A stretch of DNA of 59,112 bases from an uncultured Lentisphaeraceae bacterium. GTDB taxonomy: Bacteria > Verrucomicrobiota > Kiritimatiellia > RFP12 > DVOR01. The notes under the pieces are model-generated. The model searched no databases and was not told the DNA's origin. It saw only the letters and a program-made list of their open reading frames with translations. How positions within the stretch are numbered: the stretch's first letter is position 1; each line of letters opens with the position of its first letter. This document shows positions 8,582-18,054 of the stretch, piece after piece. The DNA lies in the NCBI GenBank assembly GCA_949288955.1, contig CASEMS010000029.1, positions 1 to 59,112 on the forward strand, in the 5' to 3' direction. Made by a program: the position numbers and the translations under genes.

Positions 8582-10180
8582 ATGCGCAGTCTGCTTGCCG
8601 CGGTCCTCGCCGCCCTTGTGATCGTCCCCGCGCTCCGCGCTGCCGTGCCGGACATCGTGCCGCGTCCCGTCTCCGTCGTCGAGGGAGAGGGCAAACCCTT
8701 CGCCCTCAAATGGGGGCAGACGGTGGGCGGCGACGCCCGTTTCGCCGACGAGATGGAGACCCTCCGGCAGACGCTCTTCCCCGCCACCGGCGTTTGGCTC
8801 AAGCCCACCGACAAGGCCCCGACCTTCAACTTCGTCTATGACGCGGCGCGCCCCAAGGAGGGTTATGCCCTGACGGTTACCGAGCAGGGCGTGGAAATCC
8901 GCGCTTCCGACCCCGCCGGCGCCTTCTACGCCATCCAGACCATCCGCCAGCTTTTCCCTGCGGACATCTATCGCAAGGCGCCCGTCCGCGCCAAGTGGGA
9001 GATGCCCGCCGTCGCCATCGAGGACGCGCCGCGTTACGCTTGGCGCGGCATCATGCTCGACCCCTGCCGCAACTTCTTCGGCGTCGAGTCCCTCAAGCGT
9101 CAGCTTGACGCGATGGCCGCGCACAAACTCAACGTCCTCCACTGGCACCTCACCGACGACCAAGGTTGGCGCATCGAGATCAAGAAGTACCCGCGCCTGA
9201 CGCAGGTCGGCGCCGCCCGCCCCTCCACGCCCCGTCCCTTCGCCCGCACCAAGCAGGACGGCGAGCCCCAGCCCGCCGAGTTCTACACCCAGGAGCAGAT
9301 CCGCGAGGTCGTCGCCTACGCCAACAAACTCCACATCACCATCGTCCCCGAGATCGAGATGCCCGGCCACGCCGTCGCCGCGCTCCGCGCCTACCCCGAG
9401 CTCGCCTGTGCCGCCAAGCCTGACCTCACCCCCAACTGGGGCGTCCTCAAGGAGATCTTCTGCGCCGGCAACCCCAAGACCTACGAGCTGCTCGAGGATG
9501 TCCTCGACGAAGTCGTCGCCCTCTTCCCCGGCACCTACGTCCACATCGGCGGTGACGAGGCGCCCAAAGACCGTTGGAACGCCTGCCCCAAGTGCCAGGC
9601 CAAGATGAAGGCGCTCGGGTGCAAGAACATGCATCAGCTCCAGACCAAGTTCGCCGAGCACTTCGCCGCGTATCTTGCCTCCAAGGGCCGCAACTGCATC
9701 GGCTGGGACGAGATCCTTGAGGGCGGCCTGCCCAAGGGCGCGGCCATCATGAGCTGGCGCGGCACCGCCGCCGGCATCCAGGCCGCCAAGGCCGGCCACC
9801 CCGTCGTCATGACCCCCAAACCCTTCTGCTACATCGACTACAACCAGCAGGCCCCCAACGATCCCTACGAGTACATCCCCAACAACACGCCCAATCCCAT
9901 CTGGAAGACCTACTCCATCGACCCCTCCGCGGGGCTTCCCCCCGAGGCCCAGGCGTTTGTCCTTGGCCTCCAAGGCAATCTCTGGGCCGAGTACATCCGT
10001 GCCGATGAGGACCGCGATTGGAAGATGTGGCCCCGCGCCGCCGCCATCGCCGAGATCGGCTGGACCCCGCAGGCCGACCGCAAGTGGGAGGATTTCCATG
10101 GGCGCATGAGCCGCGTCGGCATGGAGCGTCTCCGCCGACTGGGGCTCAACGCCGCCCCGCTCACGCAGCCCAAGCCGTGA
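8582..10180 (+). CDS. secreted GH20 beta-N-acetylhexosaminidase
   Basis: 532 aa, ATG at 8582 six bases after AAGGAG. Signal peptide MRSLLAAVLAALVIVPALRA. A GH20b-type N-terminal domain (about 25-140) precedes the catalytic barrel: WRGIMLDPCRNFF, WHLTDDQGWRIEIKKYP, VPEIEMPGHA and the signature HIGGDE at 321-326, with the Asp325-Glu326 pair of substrate-assisted catalysis. It releases terminal GlcNAc or GalNAc from glycans outside the cytoplasm. NagA and GalK further along could use the products. Translationally linked to dsbD before it and xer after it. Confidence 0.95.
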   Translation: MRSLLAAVLAALVIVPALRAAVPDIVPRPVSVVEGEGKPFALKWGQTVGGDARFADEMETLRQTLFPATGVWLKPTDKAPTFNFVYDAARPKEGYALTVTEQGVEIRASDPAGAFYAIQTIRQLFPADIYRKAPVRAKWEMPAVAIEDAPRYAWRGIMLDPCRNFFGVESLKRQLDAMAAHKLNVLHWHLTDDQGWRIEIKKYPRLTQVGAARPSTPRPFARTKQDGEPQPAEFYTQEQIREVVAYANKLHITIVPEIEMPGHAVAALRAYPELACAAKPDLTPNWGVLKEIFCAGNPKTYELLEDVLDEVVALFPGTYVHIGGDEAPKDRWNACPKCQAKMKALGCKNMHQLQTKFAEHFAAYLASKGRNCIGWDEILEGGLPKGAAIMSWRGTAAGIQAAKAGHPVVMTPKPFCYIDYNQQAPNDPYEYIPNNTPNPIWKTYSIDPSAGLPPEAQAFVLGLQGNLWAEYIRADEDRDWKMWPRAAAIAEIGWTPQADRKWEDFHGRMSRVGMERLRRLGLNAAPLTQPKP

Positions 10181-11175
10181 ACCGCAACCAACACACCCTC
10201 CCTACATTCCCCTCACGCCCCGACATCGCGGACGACCCTTGGGTCGCCCGCTTTGTCGTCTCGCTCCGGGACGTCCGGCACGCCAGCCCGCACACCGTCG
10301 CCAACTACCTGCGCGACCTTGGGCAGTTCGCCCGCTTCCATTGGGGCAAGGAGGCACCCCTCCCCCTCGACTGGGCCACGCCCGACCGTGACGCCGCGCA
10401 ACGCTTCCTCCATGCCTACGCCCGCACCGGCGCCAAGCCCACCTCCACCTCCCGCAAGCTCGCCGCCCTCCGCGTCTTCTATCGTTTCCTCCTCCGCGCC
10501 GAGGCCGTCAAGGTCTCGCCCTTCGCCACGCTCCGCCCGCCCCGCCGCGCCAAGAACCTCCCCATCCTGCTCACCGAGGCCGAGGTCACCCGGCTCCTCA
10601 ACGCCCCCGCCGAGGCCCTCCGCCAAGCGCTCGACGCCCCCACGCCCCCAGACCCCCTCACGCGCTATCTCCTCCTGCGCGACGCCGCCCTCTTCGAGAC
10701 CCTCTACTCCACCGGCGCCCGCATCGCCGAGATCGCCGCCCTGACCAACGCCCGCCTCGACCTCGACGCCGGTGTCTGCCGCGTGATTGGCAAGGGCGAC
10801 AAGGAGCGCCTCTGCCTGCTCGGCGCCCCCGCCCTCGCCGCCCTCCGCGCCATGCGCGCCCAGGCCCCGCTCCTCTGGCCCGGCACCGACGCCCCCGACC
10901 GCCCCGTCTTCCTCAACCGCGACGGCCACGGCCTCACCACCCGCTCCATCGAACGCTTCATGAAGCGTTGGCTCGCCGCCGCCGGGCTCTCCCCGGATCT
11001 CTCCCCGCATAAACTCCGCCACTCCTTCGCCACCCATCTCCTCACCCACGGCGCAGACCTGCGCGTCGTCCAAGAGCTGCTCGGCCACGCCTCCCCCGCC
11101 ACCACGCAGATCTACACCCATCTCGCCCCCGAGCGTCTCGCCGAGACCTACCACGCCGCCCATCCGCGCGGCTGA
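10177..11175 (+). CDS. Xer-type tyrosine recombinase
   Basis: 332 aa from a GTG at 10177 that overlaps the GH20 stop (GTGA); no other start fits the N-terminal SAM-like domain. The core-binding domain spans about 25-115. Catalytic residues are visible: Arg in STGARIAEI, Lys in GKGDKERL, HKLRHSFATHLL (His and Arg), then LLGHASPATTQIYTHL (His and the nucleophile Tyr). Xer recombinases resolve chromosome dimers at dif with FtsK. Whether it is XerC or XerD cannot be told here. Coupling to a glycoside hydrolase is probably incidental. Confidence 0.92.
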   Translation: MNRNQHTLPTFPSRPDIADDPWVARFVVSLRDVRHASPHTVANYLRDLGQFARFHWGKEAPLPLDWATPDRDAAQRFLHAYARTGAKPTSTSRKLAALRVFYRFLLRAEAVKVSPFATLRPPRRAKNLPILLTEAEVTRLLNAPAEALRQALDAPTPPDPLTRYLLLRDAALFETLYSTGARIAEIAALTNARLDLDAGVCRVIGKGDKERLCLLGAPALAALRAMRAQAPLLWPGTDAPDRPVFLNRDGHGLTTRSIERFMKRWLAAAGLSPDLSPHKLRHSFATHLLTHGADLRVVQELLGHASPATTQIYTHLAPERLAETYHAAHPRG

Positions 11176-11181
11176 GCGGGC

Positions 11182-11210
11182 TTCCCAAGCGCGGCGGGAT
11201 TTGGTATGCT
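11182..11210 (+). promoter_or_regulatory. promoter of the phosphohexomutase-galK operon
   Basis: TTCCCA, 17 bases, TATGCT at 11205-11210. The leader to the ATG at 11243 carries AAGGAG. Confidence 0.5.
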
Positions 11211-11242
11211 TGGGGCACCAACCAACACTAAGGAGCCATCTT

Positions 11243-12568
11243 ATGAGCGGAATCTTCAAAGCTTACGACATCCGTGGCATTTATGGGCAGGATCTCACCG
11301 AGGCCATCGCCTATGACATCGGCCGGGCCTATGTGACCCTGACGCACGCCAAGAAGGTGGTGCTGGGGCGCGATTGCCGGCCGCATTCCGTGCCGTTGCA
11401 GGAGGCGTTGGCGCGCGGCATCACGGAGCTGGGGGCGGACGTCATCGACATCGGCCTCTGCTCCACCCCGATGAACTACTACGCCAACGGCTCGCTGGGC
11501 GCGGATGGCTCGGTGATGATCACCGCCTCGCACAACCCCGCCGAGTGGAACGGCTTCAAGCTCTGCCGCGCGCAGGCGGTGCCCATCTCCGGCGACACCG
11601 GCATCGCCGACATCGAGCGCATCGTGACGGACAAGGCCTTCGACCCGCCCGCCGCCACGCCCGGCGCCGTCACCACCCACGACATCCTCCCCGCCTACCG
11701 TGAGCACATCCGCCCCGTGATGGCCTTCGCCCGCAAGCCTCGCCTGGCCATCGACTACGCCAACGGCATGGGCATCCTTGAGGCGCAGACCTTCGTGGAC
11801 GCCATCGACCAGACCGCCCTCTACGGCGACATCGACGGCTCCTTCCCCAATCACGAGGCCAACCCCCTCCACCACGCCACCCTCGCCAAGCTCCAGGAGA
11901 CCATCCGCCAGGGCGGCTACGACTTCGGCGTGGCCTTCGACGGCGACGCGGATCGCGCGGGCTTCGTGGACGAGAAGGGCGAGATCATCCCCATGGACTT
12001 GGTTACGGCGCTCATCGCCCAGGACGTCCTCAAGCGCGAGAAGGGCGTCATCTTCTACGACCTGCGCTCTAGCCACGTCGTCAAGGAGGTCATCGAGGCC
12101 GCCGGCGGCACCCCCATGATGAGCCGCGTGGGCCACGCCTTCATCAAGGCCCAGATGCGCGAGCACAAAGCCATCTTCGCCGGCGAGCTCTCCGGCCACT
12201 ACTACTTCCGCGACAACTACGTGGCCGAGAGCTCCTCCATGGCCGCCATCGCCCTGGCCAACATCGTCACCCAGAGCGGCAAGCCCCTCTCCGAGCTGAT
12301 TGCGCCCCTGCGCAAATACTGGTGCTCCGGCGAGATCAACTCCAAGGTCGCCTGCGACCCCAAGGAGATCCTCGCCAAGCTGAAGGCCAAGTATGCCGAC
12401 GGCCACGTCTTCGAGCTGGATGGCGTGAGCGTGGAGTATCCCACCTGGTGGTTCAACGTCCGCTGCTCCAACACCGAGCCGCTCGTCCGCCTCAATCTTG
12501 AAAGCACCGCCAGCCAGGCCGAGATGGAGGCCAAACGCGACGAGGTGCTCGCCCTCATCCGTGCCTAA
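11243..12568 (+). CDS. phosphomannomutase/phosphoglucomutase
   Basis: 441 aa, start behind AAGGAG. All four active-site loops of the alpha-D-phosphohexomutase superfamily are seen: TASHNPAEWNGFK with the phosphoserine, DGDADR binding Mg, GELSGHYYF for sugar recognition, and RCSNTEPLVRL for phosphate. The opening AYDIRGIYG and the length fit the AlgC/ManB type that uses mannose and glucose phosphates. It makes sugar-1-phosphates for polysaccharide or links glycan breakdown to glycolysis. Co-transcribed with galK, 18 bases downstream, which suggests handling of the glucose-1-phosphate from the Leloir route. Confidence 0.92.
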   Translation: MSGIFKAYDIRGIYGQDLTEAIAYDIGRAYVTLTHAKKVVLGRDCRPHSVPLQEALARGITELGADVIDIGLCSTPMNYYANGSLGADGSVMITASHNPAEWNGFKLCRAQAVPISGDTGIADIERIVTDKAFDPPAATPGAVTTHDILPAYREHIRPVMAFARKPRLAIDYANGMGILEAQTFVDAIDQTALYGDIDGSFPNHEANPLHHATLAKLQETIRQGGYDFGVAFDGDADRAGFVDEKGEIIPMDLVTALIAQDVLKREKGVIFYDLRSSHVVKEVIEAAGGTPMMSRVGHAFIKAQMREHKAIFAGELSGHYYFRDNYVAESSSMAAIALANIVTQSGKPLSELIAPLRKYWCSGEINSKVACDPKEILAKLKAKYADGHVFELDGVSVEYPTWWFNVRCSNTEPLVRLNLESTASQAEMEAKRDEVLALIRA

Positions 12569-12586
12569 CCGGAAAGGAATCCCCAA

Positions 12587-13765
12587 ATGGTCAACCAAGA
12601 CGTCTACGACGAATTGCTTGAGAAGTTCGGCGCCCACTATGGCGTCGCGCCAACCGTCGTCTCCTACGCGCCCGGCCGCATCGAGGTGCTGGGCAACCAC
12701 ACCGACTACAACGAAGGCTACGTCTTCTCCGCGGCCATCGACTATGGCACCTTCTTCGCCGTCCGCCCCAACGACCTCGGCAAGAACCGCATCGTGGCGG
12801 GCGACCTCATGCACGAGGTCACCTTCCCCCTCACCGGCGCCACGCCCGTGAAGGAGGACACCTGGGCCAACTACGTCATCGGCACCGTCGCCGGGCTGGC
12901 CGCCCTCAAGCCGCAGACCCGCGGCTTCGACGCCATGTTCCTCGGCAACATCCCCCTCGGCTCCGGCCTCTCCTCCTCCGCCGCCCTCGAGATGTGCACC
13001 GCCAAGGCCCTCTGCGCCCTCTGGGAGATCGAGGCCGACGCCGTCACCCTCGCCAAGATCGGCCAACGGGCCGAGCATGACTACGCGGGCTGCTCCTGCG
13101 GCCTCCTCGACCAGATCTCCTCCCTCTGCGGCGCGCAGGGCAAGCTGGTGAAGACCGACTTCCGCACCCTCAAGGTCGAGACCGTCGACCTCGGCCCCAC
13201 CGTCTGCTTCCTCATGTGCAACCCCCACGCCAAGCACGCGCTCGTCGATGGCCAGTACAACAGCCGCCGACAGGCCTGCGAGGAGGCCGCCGCCTACTTC
13301 GCCAAGGTGCTTCCGCACCCCGTGACCGCCCTCCGCGATGTCTCGTGGGCGGAGTGGGAGGCCCACAAGGCCGGGCTCGACCCCACCGTCGCCGCCCGCG
13401 CCGCGCACCCCATCGGCGAGGACGAGCGCGTCCTCGAGGGCGCCACGCTCCTGGAGAAGGGCGACCTCGAAGGCTTCGGCCGCCTCCTCAACGCCTCCCA
13501 CAAGAGTTCGCAGGTCTACTTCGAGAACTCCCACCCCGAGATCGACCGCGTCGTCGCCATCGCGCAGGCCACCCCCGGCGTCCTCGGCGCGCGCATCTCC
13601 GGCGGCGGCTTCGGCGGCTCCGCCGTCGTGCTGGTGCGCGCCGACCAGGCCGAGGCCGCCCGCGCGGCCATCGCCGAGGGCTACAAGGCCCAGACCGGCA
13701 AGCCCTGCGACGTCGCCCAGATCACCCCCAGCCAGGGTGCGACCGTCGTCTTCCGCGCCGAGTGA
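12587..13765 (+). CDS. galK: galactokinase
   Basis: 392 aa, ATG behind AAAGGAA. GHMP kinase with the galactokinase signature near residues 25-40 (GRIEVLGNHTDYNEG), the ATP loop PLGSGLSSSAALE, CGLLDQISSLCG with the catalytic-base Asp, and GGGFGGSAVVL at the C-terminus. Phosphorylates galactose to galactose-1-phosphate in the cytoplasm. The signature has GNHTDYN where E. coli GalK has GEHTDYN; that position touches the sugar and could shift specificity. galT and galE are not in this window. Second gene of an operon with a phosphohexomutase, then a strong terminator. Confidence 0.93.
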   Translation: MVNQDVYDELLEKFGAHYGVAPTVVSYAPGRIEVLGNHTDYNEGYVFSAAIDYGTFFAVRPNDLGKNRIVAGDLMHEVTFPLTGATPVKEDTWANYVIGTVAGLAALKPQTRGFDAMFLGNIPLGSGLSSSAALEMCTAKALCALWEIEADAVTLAKIGQRAEHDYAGCSCGLLDQISSLCGAQGKLVKTDFRTLKVETVDLGPTVCFLMCNPHAKHALVDGQYNSRRQACEEAAAYFAKVLPHPVTALRDVSWAEWEAHKAGLDPTVAARAAHPIGEDERVLEGATLLEKGDLEGFGRLLNASHKSSQVYFENSHPEIDRVVAIAQATPGVLGARISGGGFGGSAVVLVRADQAEAARAAIAEGYKAQTGKPCDVAQITPSQGATVVFRAE

Positions 13766-13785
13766 GCGCGCCGAACCGTGCGAAC

Positions 13786-13823
13786 AAAAAAAGCCCCGCC
13801 AGGCAACTGGCGGGGCTTTTTTT
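13786..13823. terminator. bidirectional rho-independent terminator
   Basis: Seven A, 11-bp stem AGCCCCGCCAG with loop GCAA, then seven T. Shared by the convergent galK and nagA genes. Confidence 0.95.
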
Positions 13824-13840
13824 GTGCCGTGCGGGCGCGC

Positions 13841-15004
13841 TCAGAGGCGCTTCTCGCCGTTGACGAAGACGGCCTTGACGGAGAAGTCCTCGTCGTCCAA
13901 GACGGCGATGTCGGCGACGTACCCAGGCTCGATGCAGCCCAAGGTGTCCTCCAGCCCATGCTCGACGGCTTGGTTGTAGGAGGTGGTCTTGACGAGGACG
14001 TTGAGGGGCATCCCGGTGACCTCCCAGACATTCTTGAGGGCGACGTTCATGCGGAGGATGGAGCCCGCGAGCGCGCCGTTGGAGGCCAGGCGCGCGGCGC
14101 CATCCTTGACGATGACGTCCAGGCCGCCGAGGCTGGAGGGGCCGTCGGGCATATGGCTGGCGCGCATGGAGTCGGTGATGAGGAGGATGGACTCGATGTC
14201 CTTGGTGTTGAAGGCCAGCTCGATCATCTCCGGGCAGAGGTGGATCTTGTCGCAGATCATCTCGGCGCGGAGGTCGTCCAACAGCAGGCCGGCGCCGACG
14301 AGGCCGATGTCGCGGTGGTGGAGCGGGGTCATCTGGTTGCAGAAGTGGGTGAGGTGGCGCAGGCCCGCCGCATAGGCCGCCTTGAACTCCTTGTAGGAGC
14401 ACTTGGTGTGGCCGGCGGAGGGGACGATGCCCATCTCCAGGCACTCGCGGGCGAACTTGGCGCCCTCGCCCACCTCGCTCTCCGGGGCGAAGGTGATCTG
14501 GCAGACGGGGGAGATGGCGTTGAGGCGCTTCACCTCCTCGATGTCAGGCTTGCGCAGGAAGGCGGGGTTCTGGGCGCCGCAGCAGGCGGGGTTGATGAAC
14601 GGCCCTTCGAGGTGGACGCCGAGCACCTTGGCGTACTTCTCGTTCTTGCGGTATTCGGCCACGTGCCCGAGCGCCTTCTCAAGATCCTCCGAGGCGACGG
14701 TGAGGGTGGTGGGGCACCACGACGTGCACCCTTCCTCCAGCTTCGCCTTGGCGATCGTCTCGATGGCCGTGGGGTCGTCCGCGTCGCAGACGTCCACGCC
14801 GGCGGCGCCGTGGGTGTGGACATCGATGAAGCCGGGCATGACGAGATTGCCTTCCGCGTCGTACACCCAGTCCGTGTCGGTGGGCAGCGGCGTGCCGGGC
14901 TGGAGGACTTTGGCGATCTTGCCGTCCTCGATGACGATTGCCCCGCCGTCGAACTCATATCCAGGGCTGACGATGTAGGCGTTCTTGATGAGACCTTTGG
15001 CCAT
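13841..15004 (-). CDS. nagA: N-acetylglucosamine-6-phosphate deacetylase
   Basis: 387 aa. Amidohydrolase fold with PGFIDVHTHG near residue 57, HLEGPF (metal Glu), AGHTKCSY, THFCNQMTPLHHRD, LLITDSM with the catalytic Asp, and GSILRM. It removes acetate from GlcNAc-6-phosphate, the first committed step after uptake of amino sugars or in cell-wall recycling. Start behind AAGGAGAG. It has its own promoter and shares a terminator with galK. It probably handles GlcNAc released by the GH20 enzyme; nagB is not in this window. Confidence 0.95.
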   Translation of the reverse strand: MAKGLIKNAYIVSPGYEFDGGAIVIEDGKIAKVLQPGTPLPTDTDWVYDAEGNLVMPGFIDVHTHGAAGVDVCDADDPTAIETIAKAKLEEGCTSWCPTTLTVASEDLEKALGHVAEYRKNEKYAKVLGVHLEGPFINPACCGAQNPAFLRKPDIEEVKRLNAISPVCQITFAPESEVGEGAKFARECLEMGIVPSAGHTKCSYKEFKAAYAAGLRHLTHFCNQMTPLHHRDIGLVGAGLLLDDLRAEMICDKIHLCPEMIELAFNTKDIESILLITDSMRASHMPDGPSSLGGLDVIVKDGAARLASNGALAGSILRMNVALKNVWEVTGMPLNVLVKTTSYNQAVEHGLEDTLGCIEPGYVADIAVLDDEDFSVKAVFVNGEKRL

Positions 15005-15037
15005 GATTTACTCTCCTTTGAGGTTGTCGTTGAGGAT

Positions 15038-15066
15038 AGTGTAACGCTTTCGGGATGATTTGGCAA
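15038..15066 (-). promoter_or_regulatory. nagA promoter
   Basis: Reverse strand TTGCCA (15061-15066), 17-base spacer, TACACT (15038-15043). The leader carries AAGGAGAG. Confidence 0.7.
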
Positions 15067-15142
15067 CCGCCCTCCCCCACAGCCGCGCCCATGTGCATCG
15101 CAGACCGTGCTCGCGCACCTTGGGGGAAGAGGGAAGAGAGCC

Positions 15143-15305
15143 TCAGCCGCCAAGTCCCCGTGAGGTGGCGGCTGATCCACCGAGACTCAGCCGCCAAGTC
15201 TCCCCGCGTCAGCGGCTGATCCACCGAGACTCAGCCGCTAAGTCTCCGAGTGTCAGCGGCCGATCCACCGAGACTCAGCCGCCAAGTCTCCGTGAGGTGG
15301 CGGCG
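15143..15305. repeat. R1 dispersed hairpin repeat, four tandem 44-bp units
   Basis: Units start at 15143, 15187, 15231 and 15275, an exact 44-base period; the last is partial. Each has TCAGCCGC and GCGGCTGA arms around a 15-17 base loop beginning AAGTCTCC, followed by the linker TCCACCGAGAC. Third-unit changes (GCGGCCGA) show drift. Nothing else coding was seen in the 15005-15347 gap. Confidence 0.85.
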
Positions 15306-15347
15306 GGAAAGAAACGGAGGGGGCGGCAGGCCTCGCCCACTTGGCAC

Positions 15348-15375
15348 AAAAAAGGCGGGCCCTTTTGGGCCCGCC
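15348..15375 (-). terminator. terminator of the first PEP-CTERM gene
   Basis: GGCGGGCCC stem with a four-base loop, then six T on the reverse strand, 22 bases after the stop codon. Confidence 0.92.
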
Positions 15376-15397
15376 CATCATTCCCGGAGAGGAAGTC

Positions 15398-16111
15398 TCA
15401 CGCCACCCTGCGGCGAAGAGCCACACCCGCCACGCCCAACGCCAGCAACGCCAGCGCCGTCGGCTCGGGGATCACCGTCGTGGTGTAAGAGACGGAGGAG
15501 ACCCAAAGGTCGCTGGTCTTGTTGAGTTTCGTCCAGTTCGCGCTGCCATAGCCACCCATCAGGTCCACGCCGTCGATCCCCTGCGTGAAGTCCGGCAGGA
15601 AGCCCTCGCCCAAGGTCACCAAGACGGTGCCGTTGAGGGAGATGACCATCTCCTCCCGCGCGGCGTCGTAGGTGAACTCGAAGGTGTTGTTCTGCGCCAA
15701 CGTCGGCACCCTGACCCCCGTCCCTTTCGACCCCGCGCCGTCGTTGCCCCACGTGGAGATGTTGGCGCCGTAGAAGTAAACGGTCAGCTCCTGCCGCCGG
15801 CCGCCCCCCTCGTTATTGGAGAAGAAGGTCGCCAACGTGAGCAGATCGGTCCCCTTATTCGCACCCACCCGATTGTCATTGAAATATTCCGCGCCCGTCG
15901 GCTTGAGGAAATCCACCGCCACCCGCATGGAAAAACTGGTGGCAGGCGCGATGGAAATGCCCTCATCGACGATGTATTGGCCCGTGGAGGAATTGCGGTA
16001 CGCGCTCGTCGCCCCGAGCGTGACGGTGGTCGCCCCCTCCCAATCGAAGGTCAGCGCCTGCGCGGCCCCAACGGCGGCCACGGCGAACAAGACGGTGAGA
16101 AGTCGCTTCAT
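15398..16111 (-). CDS. PEP-CTERM domain exported protein
   Basis: 237 aa, ATG at 16111 with AAGGAG upstream. Signal peptide MKRLLTVLFAVAAVGAAQA, a 190-residue beta-rich domain, and a PEP-CTERM tail: PEPTALALLALGVAG helix followed by LRRRVA. Such tails are cut and anchored by exosortase, so the protein is expected at the surface or in extracellular polymer. The middle (FYGANISTWG, ISLNGTVLVTLGEGFLPDF) could be a lectin-like jelly roll, but no family is certain. The tail is almost identical to that of the protein at 48495-49118 though the bodies differ. Its promoter has a nine-G spacer tract. Confidence 0.88.
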   Translation of the reverse strand: MKRLLTVLFAVAAVGAAQALTFDWEGATTVTLGATSAYRNSSTGQYIVDEGISIAPATSFSMRVAVDFLKPTGAEYFNDNRVGANKGTDLLTLATFFSNNEGGGRRQELTVYFYGANISTWGNDGAGSKGTGVRVPTLAQNNTFEFTYDAAREEMVISLNGTVLVTLGEGFLPDFTQGIDGVDLMGGYGSANWTKLNKTSDLWVSSVSYTTTVIPEPTALALLALGVAGVALRRRVA

Positions 16112-16142
16112 CGGTGTGTCTCCTTTGACTCAAGACACCGAT

Positions 16143-16170
16143 AAAATACCACCCCCCCCCTTAGTGTCAA
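16143..16170 (-). promoter_or_regulatory. PEP-CTERM promoter with a nine-G tract in the spacer
   Basis: Reverse strand TTGACA (16165-16170), spacer CTAA-G9-TGG of 16 bases, TATTTT (16143-16148). A change of one G would alter the -35/-10 distance. Confidence 0.7.
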
Positions 16171-16250
16171 GGAAAATCGTATCGTGCCGTCCGCCGCCCG
16201 CGCCCGTTGCGTCTTCGCGGACCCCAACCTCCCCGGGCGCGCGCGTGGCC

Positions 16251-16963
16251 TCACCGGTGGCGGAAGGCCAGGCGGAGCACTAGGAAGACGGCCTCCCAGG
16301 CGATGGCGAGGGACATCTTGGAGACGCCTGCGGCGCGGTCGGCGAAGACGATGGGCAGCTCGGTGATGCGGAAGCCTTTGCGCCAGGCGTGGTAGGTGGT
16401 CTCGATCTGGAAGGCGTAGCCCTCGGCGGCGATGGGGCCGCTGAGGATGGCTTGGAGCACCTCGCGCCGGAAGCATTTGTAGCCGCCGGTGGGGTCCATG
16501 ACGGGGAGGCGGGTGAGGAGGCGGACGTAGAGCCCCGCGCCATAGCTGAGGAAGAGGCGGCGGAGGGGCCAGTTGAGGACGCGGACGCCTCCGGCGCTGT
16601 AGCGGGAGCCGAGGACGAGGTCGGCCTCATCGGCGGCGGCGAGGAGGCAGGGGAGCTCCTTGGGGTCGTGGGAGAAGTCGGCGTCCATCTGGATGACGCG
16701 CGCGTAGCCCGCGGCGAGGGCTTGGCGGAAGCCGGCGAGGTAGGCGCGGCCGAGGCCGGCCTTGGCGGGGCGGTGGAGGACGCGGAGGCGCGGCTCGCGC
16801 CGGGCAAGGGCCTCGGCGAGGGCGCCGGTGCCGTCGGGCGAGGCGTCGTCCACGATGAGCAGGTGGGCGTGGGGGAGGGCGGCGAGGACGGCGTCGGCGA
16901 AGGGCGCGAGGTTCTCGCGCTCGTTGTAGGTGGGGGTGATGACGAGGGTGCGGGGGGCGGCGC

Positions 16964-16967
<4 letters not shown>
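16251..16967 (-). CDS. GT2 polyprenyl-phosphate mannosyltransferase-like protein
   Basis: 238 aa from a GTG at 16967 overlapping the ispG stop (GTGA). Family 2 glycosyltransferase of the dolichol-phosphate mannose synthase type: TPTYNERENL at the N-terminus, DDASPDGT, MDADFSHDP carrying the DxD metal site, LGSRY and GGYKCFRRE. No transmembrane domain follows, as in short DPM1/Ppm-like enzymes. It would load a sugar, perhaps mannose, onto undecaprenyl phosphate for protein or lipid glycosylation. Last gene of the rnr-ispG operon; ispG feeds isoprenoid, hence polyprenyl, supply. Confidence 0.87.
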
Positions 16968-18043
<1,076 letters not shown>

Positions 18044-18054
18044 GGCGCTCCCGC

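Noticed and set aside
15143..15305. CRISPR array
   Set aside because: The 44-base period has no unique spacers: linker and loop are themselves repeated, and no cas genes are near.
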